Assembly: GCA_042095835.1 (NCBI GenBank)
Contig: JBELML010000019.1
Span: forward strand, 4,898-68,897
DNA: 64,000 nt
Source of the DNA: DATFKA01 sp042095835
GTDB lineage: Bacteria; Bacteroidota; Bacteroidia; Chitinophagales; Saprospiraceae
Direction: 5' to 3'
Shown here in pieces: positions 9,056 through 16,756 of the stretch (the first letter of the stretch is position 1; each line of letters starts with the position of its first letter). The notes under the pieces are model-generated. The model made no database searches and was not told where the DNA came from. It was given only the letters and a program-made list of their open reading frames with translations. Position numbers and translations under genes: made by a program.

Positions 9056-11212
9056 TTAATAGAAAGTAGCACGATTGTCTTTTACTTTAGCATTATCTTT
9101 GATGGCACTCATCAATTGACTAGCTACCGCTGCTCTACTAGTAGAGTTGAGTTGCTGGCGCAATTGCGGAACATTTGCTGTAGCATTTGCGGGTGGCAAC
9201 TTAGAGGTAATTTGTACCAAGTATACTCCCGTATTTCCAACGATAGGTGCTGATGTTTGACCTTGCTCTAATTTGAAAGCTTCGCCAACTACCTTAGGTT
9301 CACTTCCGATATCCTGTAAAAAGGACGTACTAAAGTTGACATTAGAGATAGTATCTACACTGGTACCATAAGTGCTAGCAATATCACTCAAGGATTTGCC
9401 TTGCATAGCTTGCATCAATTGCTCTCCCTTTTTAACGTTGGCTACTGCAGGTTGAATCTCCGTTCTCACTTCATCAACAGAAGGCATACCTGGCTTCATG
9501 ATACCATCAAGTGCCACTACCACGTAGCGGTTGTCAAAGTAACGTACCGGATCGCTGTATTCGTAGATATTGGAAGAGACCTTGCCCACTTTTGTTTTAC
9601 CATCAAAAGACCATTTGATCAACTCTCTAGAAGACTGCGTACCTGGTAATGCAAAACCTACTTGATAAGCATTCGCATCGAATGGATCACTTGTTTCAAC
9701 ACTTAGGTTTGGATTTTCCGCTGCTGCTGCTTCTAGGTCCTCAATAGTGCGGTTGTTGGTCATGAAACTGAAAGCCTCACTGTAGGCAGCCTTTTGTGTT
9801 TTATCACTAGGGATGATATCCGCTTGTAAGTAGCCTAATAGGTAAGACGCCTCGTTAGTTTCAAACTTTCTACCTAAAACTTCTACCAAGTGGATACCAA
9901 ATTGAGTAGTGACTTTATATAGTTTACTCGTTTCAGCCTCTAAAAAGATAACATCGTTGAAAGGCTTCACCATTGCATTCATCGCAGCATAACCCAAGTC
10001 ACCACCGTCCTCTTTAGCAACGACATCGTCATTGTATTTATCATTCATCGCGCTGAAGGTGGTCGTTCCGGCTTCGATAGCTGCTTTGATGGAATCGATC
10101 TTAGCGTTAGCTGTAGTGAAACTCGTTGGATTGGTATTGTCAACTCTTAAAAGAATATGACGAGAGCTAACAGAATCTGGTAAAACTCTACGCTGCATGA
10201 GTTTTACAGCTTTATACTGAGCACCATCCACGTATGGACCATATACTCCACCTTCTTCCAGCGCTACAACAGCATCCTTAATCACTGGATTCAAGGCTTC
10301 TTCTTTAACGAAGATACCTGGGAACTGTCCCTGCGCTCTTTGGATAAAAGTAGTATCATTTTCGGCAGCTTCAAAATTTGGAATCTCTTCGGCGATTGAT
10401 GCCTCAAGTGCTGCAGAATCTTCTGGTGTAGTGGTTACATTAAAAGAAACGTACTTTACTCTACGTGTTTCCTCTTCTCTTTCGAACTGGTGCGCATTCT
10501 TTTGTAGATAAGCTTGGTAGTCAGCATCAGACAAAGAAACATCGGCATTATCCATTTCATCAAAAGGAACTTTTACATAAGCAAAAGAAACCGTTTGATT
10601 TTGCATACTTCCCATATCTTCTGCCATCCACGTTGGCGTATACATACCTTTAGCAACCAAGTTGTTCAGCTTAGTTTGCAGGCGATCTTTGATGATCAGG
10701 CTTTCCTGGTGCCTCCAGATGGCACGGAAGTTTCTATTCAATTGACCTTGAGCAATGGCATTATCAACACCACCAGTCTCTAGTAGGTTTTTCAATTGAC
10801 TCAACTGCTGTACATCTGGTATACCAGGTGCTTGTGGGTTGGGAAAGTTTTGGATGATAATCGGGCTGTAATTAGGCCCAAACTCCAAAGTTTTCAGCTC
10901 CTCAACAGGTACATCTAGACCCATTTTTTGGCCATACTGCTGTAGGATTTTATTTTCTACAAAATAGTCCCAAAGGCTATTTCTTTGTTGGAAGATATTG
11001 TTTCCTCCACTAGATACAAGACTTTCTGTACGCTGAAAATCCTGGTAAGAAATTTCTTCTCCGTTTACGGAACCCAACTTCGGTTGAGAACCCATAGAGG
11101 CACTAGGTCCAGAGACCAACATATCCTGGATGATAAACCCTCCTAAACCTAAACCGATCAGGACGATCAAAACCCAAGACCCGCGCTTTCTAATTTGCCC
11201 AATTAATGCCAT
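9056..11212 (-). CDS. ppiD: Periplasmic peptidyl-prolyl isomerase/foldase, PpiD/SurA_N type
   Basis: This 718-residue, inner-membrane-anchored periplasmic chaperone assists folding of exported and outer-membrane proteins. One N-terminal transmembrane helix (about 12-32, after IRKRGSW) anchors it. A SurA_N-like helical domain follows (about 50-270). A parvulin (PpiC) domain sits at about 345-450 (SRHILLRVD, GGDLGYAAMNAMVKPF, TQFGIHLVEVLG). The rest is a long C-terminal region containing a degenerate second rotamase-like stretch. Architecture and length fit PpiD. It is monocistronic, with a promoter and a terminator visible. Confidence 0.9.
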   Translation of the reverse strand: MALIGQIRKRGSWVLIVLIGLGLGGFIIQDMLVSGPSASMGSQPKLGSVNGEEISYQDFQRTESLVSSGGNNIFQQRNSLWDYFVENKILQQYGQKMGLDVPVEELKTLEFGPNYSPIIIQNFPNPQAPGIPDVQQLSQLKNLLETGGVDNAIAQGQLNRNFRAIWRHQESLIIKDRLQTKLNNLVAKGMYTPTWMAEDMGSMQNQTVSFAYVKVPFDEMDNADVSLSDADYQAYLQKNAHQFEREEETRRVKYVSFNVTTTPEDSAALEASIAEEIPNFEAAENDTTFIQRAQGQFPGIFVKEEALNPVIKDAVVALEEGGVYGPYVDGAQYKAVKLMQRRVLPDSVSSRHILLRVDNTNPTSFTTANAKIDSIKAAIEAGTTTFSAMNDKYNDDVVAKEDGGDLGYAAMNAMVKPFNDVIFLEAETSKLYKVTTQFGIHLVEVLGRKFETNEASYLLGYLQADIIPSDKTQKAAYSEAFSFMTNNRTIEDLEAAAAENPNLSVETSDPFDANAYQVGFALPGTQSSRELIKWSFDGKTKVGKVSSNIYEYSDPVRYFDNRYVVVALDGIMKPGMPSVDEVRTEIQPAVANVKKGEQLMQAMQGKSLSDIASTYGTSVDTISNVNFSTSFLQDIGSEPKVVGEAFKLEQGQTSAPIVGNTGVYLVQITSKLPPANATANVPQLRQQLNSTSRAAVASQLMSAIKDNAKVKDNRATFY

Positions 11213-11286
11213 CGCTAACTATATTTTTTTCTTAATTCTTATTGGTTATTTATCCTTATATTAAGCTACTGTCGCTCAAAGGATTG

Positions 11287-11294
11287 CAAAAATA
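11287..11294 (-). promoter_or_regulatory. -7 promoter box of ppiD
   Basis: On the minus strand TATTTTTGC matches TAnnTTTG perfectly, about 75 bp upstream of the start. A TTG lies roughly 23 bp further upstream. Confidence 0.6.
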
Positions 11295-11465
11295 GTTTTT
11301 TTATACAAATCCAAAAACAACTTCTTGCCTTTTAACAGGCAAAAAACGCTGCAAATGTACACTTAATTACTCCCCTGTGCAAAATGTATCCGTCTTTTAT
11401 GGGAATACCCGCTAGAATGTTCGCCTCTCTTTTGTCACCTGTAGAGAATCTGGTAAATTGCAAAC

Positions 11466-12167
11466 ATGCTTAAATGGATTCCTAATATTATTACCTCCTG
11501 TAATCTGATCTTCGGATGCATTGCTATTATAGCTATTGCCGAAGGTACGACCGACATGATTTATCCTTTGGTCTTAGCAGCACTCCTTTGTGATTTTTTA
11601 GATGGCTGGCTGGCTAGAATGCTCAATGCGACCTCAGCACTAGGAAAACAGCTCGATTCCTTGGCCGACCTCATTACTTTTGGCGTTTTGCCAGGATATT
11701 TATTCTATACCTTGCTGGCTCCTGATGCACCGGGGATTGATTGGTTGGCCTTACTTGGCTTGGTTTTGACGCTAGGCGTTGCGCTGCGCTTAGCGAAGTT
11801 CAACACCGATAACCGTCAGGAGGGTCAGTTTTTAGGTTTGGCCAGTCCTGCTGCTGCTATGGCGGTCATCAGTTATCACTATTGGGTGGATCAAAATTTT
11901 TTAAATCTAGGCGAGCATATGAATCAACCGCTGCTAATTTATGGCTGCATTTTGATATTATTTTTTTTAATGCAGGTAGAAATTCCGATGTTTAAATTAA
12001 AGCTAAGTCGCGATCAGAAAAACAAAGTTCCTCAAATACTCTTTATATTAGGTAGTATCTCTTTATTTTTGTGGTGGTATTGGGCTGCAATGTTACCAAT
12101 CGTGATATTGTACGTCTTCCTATCATTTGGAGCTTGGAGCTTTTCGGAAACCAATAAACAAGTATGA
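11466..12167 (+). CDS. pssA: CDP-diacylglycerol--serine O-phosphatidyltransferase
   Basis: This enzyme makes phosphatidylserine, the precursor of phosphatidylethanolamine. The 233-residue polytopic protein carries the CDP-alcohol phosphatidyltransferase signature D-G-x2-A-R-x8-G-x3-D-x3-D in DGWLARMLNATSALGKQLDS followed by LADLITFG. About six to eight hydrophobic segments span the rest. Its stop overlaps the start of purS (ATGA), so the two are translationally coupled although they belong to unrelated pathways. Confidence 0.94.
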   Translation: MLKWIPNIITSCNLIFGCIAIIAIAEGTTDMIYPLVLAALLCDFLDGWLARMLNATSALGKQLDSLADLITFGVLPGYLFYTLLAPDAPGIDWLALLGLVLTLGVALRLAKFNTDNRQEGQFLGLASPAAAMAVISYHYWVDQNFLNLGEHMNQPLLIYGCILILFFLMQVEIPMFKLKLSRDQKNKVPQILFILGSISLFLWWYWAAMLPIVILYVFLSFGAWSFSETNKQV

Positions 12168-12505
12168 AGTATAAGGCTGAAATAAAAATTATTCCCCACC
12201 CACACATTGTCGAACCCCAGGGAAGGACGATACTCCGTCAATTTGATAAATTAGGCATCAAAGAGGCAACCGATTTACGCGTGGGAAAATTATTATTTCT
12301 AGAACTAGAAGCCACCTCTGAAGTATTGGCGCATGAGCTCGTAGACCAAGCCTGTAAAGCATTACTAGCTAATCCTATCATTGAGACTTACGCCTTCCAT
12401 CTACAGCCTATTGCAGAAGAAGCGCCTGCTCCTCCGATCGAAGATCAGCCCGAATCAGAAGAAGAAGGAGCCCCAGCAGTAGACATTAGTCAAGAAGAAG
12501 AATAA
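12164..12505 (+). CDS. purS: Phosphoribosylformylglycinamidine synthase subunit PurS
   Basis: PurS is the small subunit that bridges PurL and PurQ in purine synthesis. The family core is at residues 1-85 (MKYKAEIKIIPHPHIVEPQG, RVGKLLFLELEA, CKALLANPIIETY). The core is normally about 80-85 residues. This 113-residue version adds an acidic tail rich in Glu and Pro. It overlaps pssA by 4 bases and lies 12 bases before rsmI. PurQ and PurL are not in the window. Confidence 0.88.
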   Translation: MKYKAEIKIIPHPHIVEPQGRTILRQFDKLGIKEATDLRVGKLLFLELEATSEVLAHELVDQACKALLANPIIETYAFHLQPIAEEAPAPPIEDQPESEEEGAPAVDISQEEE

Positions 12506-12517
12506 GCTCAATCTCCT

Positions 12518-13183
12518 ATGCTTTACCTCATCCCAACGCCCATTGGAAATCTAGAAGATATTACGCTTCGCGCGCTGCGATTGCTCAAAGAAGTAGACCT
12601 TATCCTCGCCGAAGATACCCGCACCTCCAAAAAACTCCTACAGCATTTCGAAATCGATACTCCACTAAGAGCTTTCCACGCCCACAATGAACACAAGGTA
12701 CTGGAGCAGATAATCAGTTTACTTAAAAGTGGTCAGCAACTAGCTTTGATATCTGATGCCGGCACTCCTGGCATCTCAGACCCTGGCTTCCTATTGGTGC
12801 GGGCCTGTGCCCAGGCAGAGGTACCGGTGGTGGTCTTACCCGGAGCTACGGCTATGATTCCGGCCTTGGTCGCATCGGGGCTACCCTGCGATCGCTTTTA
12901 CTTTGAGGGCTTTTTGCCGCATAAGAAAGGTCGTCAGACTAGGCTACAATATCTCGCTCAACTTGACCAGACCTTTGTACTCTACGAATCGCCCTATCGC
13001 CTCCTTAAATGCCTACAACAGTTGATTGACCATTGTAGTCCGGAGCGCCCTGCTTGTGTCTGTCGTGAACTCAGCAAAATACACGAGGAAATACAACGAG
13101 GCAGCCTACAAGAATTACTTGATCACTATAGCGGCCCAGGTACAGTGAAAGGCGAAATTGTAGTGGTGGTTGGCGGCGTTTAA
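12518..13183 (+). CDS. rsmI: 16S rRNA (cytidine-1402-2'-O)-methyltransferase
   Basis: RsmI methylates the ribose of C1402 in 16S rRNA near the decoding centre, using SAM. The 221-residue protein begins MLYLIPTPIGNLEDITLRAL and continues with AEDTRTSKKLLQHF, LISDAGTPGISDPG and FEGFLPHKKGRQ, all signatures of this tetrapyrrole-methylase-fold family. Length is normal for the short Bacteroidota form, which lacks the extra C-terminal domain of E. coli RsmI. It is the last gene of the pssA-purS-rsmI cluster. Confidence 0.95.
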   Translation: MLYLIPTPIGNLEDITLRALRLLKEVDLILAEDTRTSKKLLQHFEIDTPLRAFHAHNEHKVLEQIISLLKSGQQLALISDAGTPGISDPGFLLVRACAQAEVPVVVLPGATAMIPALVASGLPCDRFYFEGFLPHKKGRQTRLQYLAQLDQTFVLYESPYRLLKCLQQLIDHCSPERPACVCRELSKIHEEIQRGSLQELLDHYSGPGTVKGEIVVVVGGV

Positions 13184-13312
13184 AAACATAGCCATCATTT
13201 ACTTGGCCCAGGGAAATGATAAAGGTAATATGCTCCTCCTCGTAAGGGTATAAGAATAATTCATTATTTTGTTTGTTCGAGGCAGTTGGCAGTACTTATA
13301 CAAATCAAAAAC

Positions 13313-14824
13313 ATGAAGTTATCTATTTCCATTTTCTTTCTAATCCTTGCTTTCACGCTTGGCGCACAAGATATTGATCGCTCCCACATCACCTATTCCA
13401 ATGCCCTATTCTCTTTAGAGCAGTTGAAGCAACTCCTAGCGATTCCCAATGACGCCAATCATCCTGAGGATATTGAAAAAAATGTAGTCTGGTGTGTTGA
13501 GCAGATGCAGCAGCAAGGTTTTGTAATGGAGCGCTTAGAGACCTCTACCGTGCCTTTATTATTAGCTACCTATGCCCAGGAAGTTGCTGATGCCCCAACC
13601 GTTTTGTTCTATTTTCACATTGATGGGCAGCCTGTAGATCCCTCCTTTTGGTTTCAGGAAAACCCTTATCAAGCTACTTTAAAAGTTGAGCAAAAAGGAG
13701 AAGGTTGGGTAGACTTGCCTTGGGAAGATTTGTATGATAAAGCCCTCAACCCCGAGTGGCGTCTATTTGCACGCTCCGCCTCTGATGATAAAGCGCCCTA
13801 TATCGCTTTTTTAACAGCCTTAAAAACCTTGCAAGCGGAGCGCAGGTCGCTCCCCTACAATCTCAAAGTAATTCTCGATTTTGAAGAAGAAATCGGTTCA
13901 CCACGTTTGGCGCAAGCCGTTGAAGACAACAAAGAAGCCTTATCTGCCGATATGCTTTTGATCTTTGATGGTCCTAAACACCCAAGCAATCAGCCAACCA
14001 TCTCCTTTGGGGCAAGAGGTATCACCCGAGTAAGCCTAAAAGTATTTGGTCCTACTTATCCATTACACAGTGGGCACTATGGCAATTACGCTCCCAACCC
14101 TGCCCTCCGATTGGCTAAATTATTGGCTAGCATGAAAGATGATGAAGGTCGCGTCACCATCCCAGGCTATTATGATGGTATCGAGTTGACCGAAGAAATA
14201 AAATCTATTTTAGCTACGGTACCTGATGATGAGCAAGCGCTACGGGTCAAACTTGGTATCGGTGAGATAGATCAGGTCGGAGAGAATTATCAGGAAGCCT
14301 TGCAATACCCTTCTTTAAATATCAGAGGAATGTCTTCTGCTTGGGTGGGAAAGGAGGTGAGAACCATCGTACCAGCTACCGCCTTAGCAGAAATAGATAT
14401 GCGCCTGGTCGTCGAAAGTGATGGCTATCGTCTACAGGAGCTAGTCCGCCAGCACGTAGAGAACCAGGGCTACTTTGTCATTGATCGCAAACCCAACTCA
14501 AGAGAGCGAGTGATTCACGATAAAATTTGCCAGTTGACCACCGGCGGCGTTACCAAAGCCTTCCGCACCGACTTCGACACCCCACTGGGCGAATGGGTCG
14601 TGGGTACAGTAAAAGCCACTTTTGGTCAAGAACCGATTCGACTGCGGACGATGGGTGGGACCCTGCCGACTTCTCCCTTTATCAACACCTTAAAGGTGCC
14701 AGCTGTCATTGTACCGCTGGTCAACAGCGACAACAACCAGCATAGTCCAAATGAGAATATCCGTTTAGGAAATTACTTTGATGCAGTGAAGACTTTTTAT
14801 GGATTATTAGAAAAAGGGTTTTAG
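13313..14824 (+). CDS. Secreted M20-family metallopeptidase
   Basis: This zinc-dependent di/tripeptidase or carboxypeptidase-like enzyme probably acts in the periplasm. I prefer the ATG at 13313 over the TTG at 13286, because MKLSISIFFLILAFTLGAQ is a complete signal peptide. The 503-residue product has zinc-ligand motifs: FHIDGQPVD (His102, Asp104), SASDDKAPY (Asp158-159), FEEEIGSP (about 190-197), and a dimerisation-domain GHYGNYAPNP. The end region contains NQHSPNENIRLG with the final His. It is monocistronic and converges on the MscS gene. Confidence 0.88.
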   Translation: MKLSISIFFLILAFTLGAQDIDRSHITYSNALFSLEQLKQLLAIPNDANHPEDIEKNVVWCVEQMQQQGFVMERLETSTVPLLLATYAQEVADAPTVLFYFHIDGQPVDPSFWFQENPYQATLKVEQKGEGWVDLPWEDLYDKALNPEWRLFARSASDDKAPYIAFLTALKTLQAERRSLPYNLKVILDFEEEIGSPRLAQAVEDNKEALSADMLLIFDGPKHPSNQPTISFGARGITRVSLKVFGPTYPLHSGHYGNYAPNPALRLAKLLASMKDDEGRVTIPGYYDGIELTEEIKSILATVPDDEQALRVKLGIGEIDQVGENYQEALQYPSLNIRGMSSAWVGKEVRTIVPATALAEIDMRLVVESDGYRLQELVRQHVENQGYFVIDRKPNSRERVIHDKICQLTTGGVTKAFRTDFDTPLGEWVVGTVKATFGQEPIRLRTMGGTLPTSPFINTLKVPAVIVPLVNSDNNQHSPNENIRLGNYFDAVKTFYGLLEKGF

Positions 14825-14842
14825 TCATAGTAGCAGGAGCAC

Positions 14843-16483
14843 CTACCGCTCCTCAAACCGTTTTTTATAATCCTCCAAAAAGTTGTTCAATTTAGAATCG
14901 CTTGCCTTTTTATTAGGTGCAATTCCCTCGGTTTTTTGTCCGGGGAAACGCTCTACATGTACACTTGTAGTCGGATAAGCAAACTCTACACCTAGTTCTT
15001 CGGCTAATCTCAAGGTGGCCAGTAGAATCTCCTCTTTCGCCTTGAGCTCGGCATCCCAATCGGGTACATCGAAAAAGATATAGAATAAGATATCCAATGA
15101 GCTGGAGCTCATACCATTCAAATGTACATAGAATGCATCCTTCCGGGTATCTGGGTGAATGGATACAATTTGGCGCAAGCCTTCTACAAACTGCTCGATC
15201 AATTCCGGACGTGTACCATAGGTAATCGTAATTGTGGTAGAATACCTACGATAAACTCGCAGACCATAGTTATTAATCACCATATCCGATAATTTTCCAT
15301 TCGGCACAGAAACTAGCGAATTGGCAAAAGTCCGCACTCGAGTCGAACGAAAACCCACCTCTTCTACGGTTCCATCTACTCCATTAAAGTTGACCCAATC
15401 TCCGATTTGAAAGGGTCGATCCAAAAATATTGTAAAAGACCCAAATAGGTTCTTGACCGTATCTTGAGCTGCTAAGGCAATAGCCAAACCTCCTATAGAT
15501 ATACCTGCGATCAAGGCAGTCACATTGACATCGAGTAGTTGCAAGGCCGATAAAATGGCGATGGTGATAATGACGCCTTGCAGCGTGCGGGTCATGATGG
15601 GCACCAACTGCTCATCCATCTTACTCTCCGTCTGTCTGGTAAAGCGGCCAACATACTTCATCACCACTTCTACTACAGATAGACCGATCAAGGTGAAAAT
15701 GAGGATACCTGCTAGCTTCAAGAAGGTGACCAAAACGGTATTGACCTCAATCGGCAGTTGTAGAATGGGAAATAAAATGCGCATTAGGCGTATCATGATG
15801 AAGAAACTCACCAAGCGGGCGATGCGCCGGATTAACTTTTTAGGAATCAAGGATGGATATAGCCGAGAGCTAGAAACCCTTTTGACAATAGGATTTAATA
15901 TCCTCGACAATAAAATGTAAACTAAAAAACTGAGTGTAATTGCAAGTACAATGCCCAGCCACTGCCACAGTTTTAGACCAAGAAATTTTTGTTGGGAAGA
16001 CTGAGGTACTAGTTTCAACAAACGATCGGTCCCAAAGGGGTAAACCTGCTTGTGGAAACCTGGAATATTGGCAACCGTTTCCTGAGCATAGTACCAGCGA
16101 TTGTCCAATTTTTCCAAATAAATACCAGGCAATTCCTTTGGAAAAGGAGTAAAAACACTCCTTCGTTGCAGACTATCTCGGAAGTCTGGATCATTCGGGA
16201 CAATGTTTAAATTGACATACAGCCCTTCACCGTCATAGATTTGCTTCAATTGGATCGCCAGCCGCTGAGCCAGGGAGGTATCTGCAATCCCATTAAAAAC
16301 GCTGGCCGCTTTATCGGGTTCGTAGCTTTCTGCTTGGAGATAATGCAAATGGACCAACATCGTATTATAGGGTGTGGCCAGCGTGATTTCAACAGGCCCA
16401 TCGACTCTATTTTGTGCTCCTATTGTAAAAGGAAGCAGGAAAGTGAGGAGGAAAGTGAAAAAATAACGATTTTGTCGCTTCAT
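14843..16483 (-). CDS. Mechanosensitive ion channel, MscS family
   Basis: MscS channels open on membrane tension to release solutes during osmotic downshock. I place the start at 16483, giving a signal sequence (MKRQNRYFFTFLLTFLLPF) and 546 residues. Upstream in-frame ATGs reach 16552 but run to the edge of a MITE. An N-terminal periplasmic domain of about 150 residues precedes four or five transmembrane helices. The pore helix is TALIAGISIGGLAIALAAQD, followed by the beta domain (FQIGDWVNFNGVDGTVEEVG, SVPNGKLSD). Size indicates a medium-length MscS homologue rather than MscK. Confidence 0.9.
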   Translation of the reverse strand: MKRQNRYFFTFLLTFLLPFTIGAQNRVDGPVEITLATPYNTMLVHLHYLQAESYEPDKAASVFNGIADTSLAQRLAIQLKQIYDGEGLYVNLNIVPNDPDFRDSLQRRSVFTPFPKELPGIYLEKLDNRWYYAQETVANIPGFHKQVYPFGTDRLLKLVPQSSQQKFLGLKLWQWLGIVLAITLSFLVYILLSRILNPIVKRVSSSRLYPSLIPKKLIRRIARLVSFFIMIRLMRILFPILQLPIEVNTVLVTFLKLAGILIFTLIGLSVVEVVMKYVGRFTRQTESKMDEQLVPIMTRTLQGVIITIAILSALQLLDVNVTALIAGISIGGLAIALAAQDTVKNLFGSFTIFLDRPFQIGDWVNFNGVDGTVEEVGFRSTRVRTFANSLVSVPNGKLSDMVINNYGLRVYRRYSTTITITYGTRPELIEQFVEGLRQIVSIHPDTRKDAFYVHLNGMSSSSLDILFYIFFDVPDWDAELKAKEEILLATLRLAEELGVEFAYPTTSVHVERFPGQKTEGIAPNKKASDSKLNNFLEDYKKRFEER

Positions 16484-16554
16484 TGCACAGATCATTTTTG
16501 AACTCTCTAGGTGTAATGGTAAGTTTGCCATAGATAAACCAAAGTTATACATTA

Positions 16555-16714
16555 GAGCGTGTTTAAATTTTGTTTTTGGAGATTAAATTTGATGATTTTG
16601 TCTCTAGAAAAGGCAAAAAGCGCAGAAATAGCCCAGCTATTATGAGCATTTTTAACGAAGTCTAGGGGCAAAAGGGCAAATTTTAGCCCGAAGTATAAAT
16701 TTTCAAACATGCTC
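16555..16714. repeat. MITE-like element family B with TTA target duplication
   Basis: This 160-bp non-coding element starts GAGCGTGTTTAAATTT and ends with the inverted match of GAGCATGTTTGAAAATTT. Direct TTA triplets flank it exactly (16552-16554 and 16715-16717). A 3-bp TNA duplication and GAG-type ends are features of the IS1031 group of the IS5 family, so a non-autonomous relative of such an IS is a reasonable inference. It sits between the divergent mscS and subtilase genes. Confidence 0.75.
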
Positions 16715-16756
16715 TTAAATAGGCCATATCATCAATCGACCCAAAAAAAAGCCATC

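Noticed and set aside
13190..13225. Terminator of rsmI (ATCATTT...AAATGAT)
   Set aside because: A 7-bp pairing exists but it has a long loop and no following T-run.
15525..15920. 131-residue plus-strand frame
   Set aside because: It is entirely antisense to mscS and has no recognisable domain; a shadow frame.
16709..16756. N-terminal extension of the subtilase
   Set aside because: The ATG at 16709 lies in the MITE terminal repeat, and the signal peptide begins at 16757.
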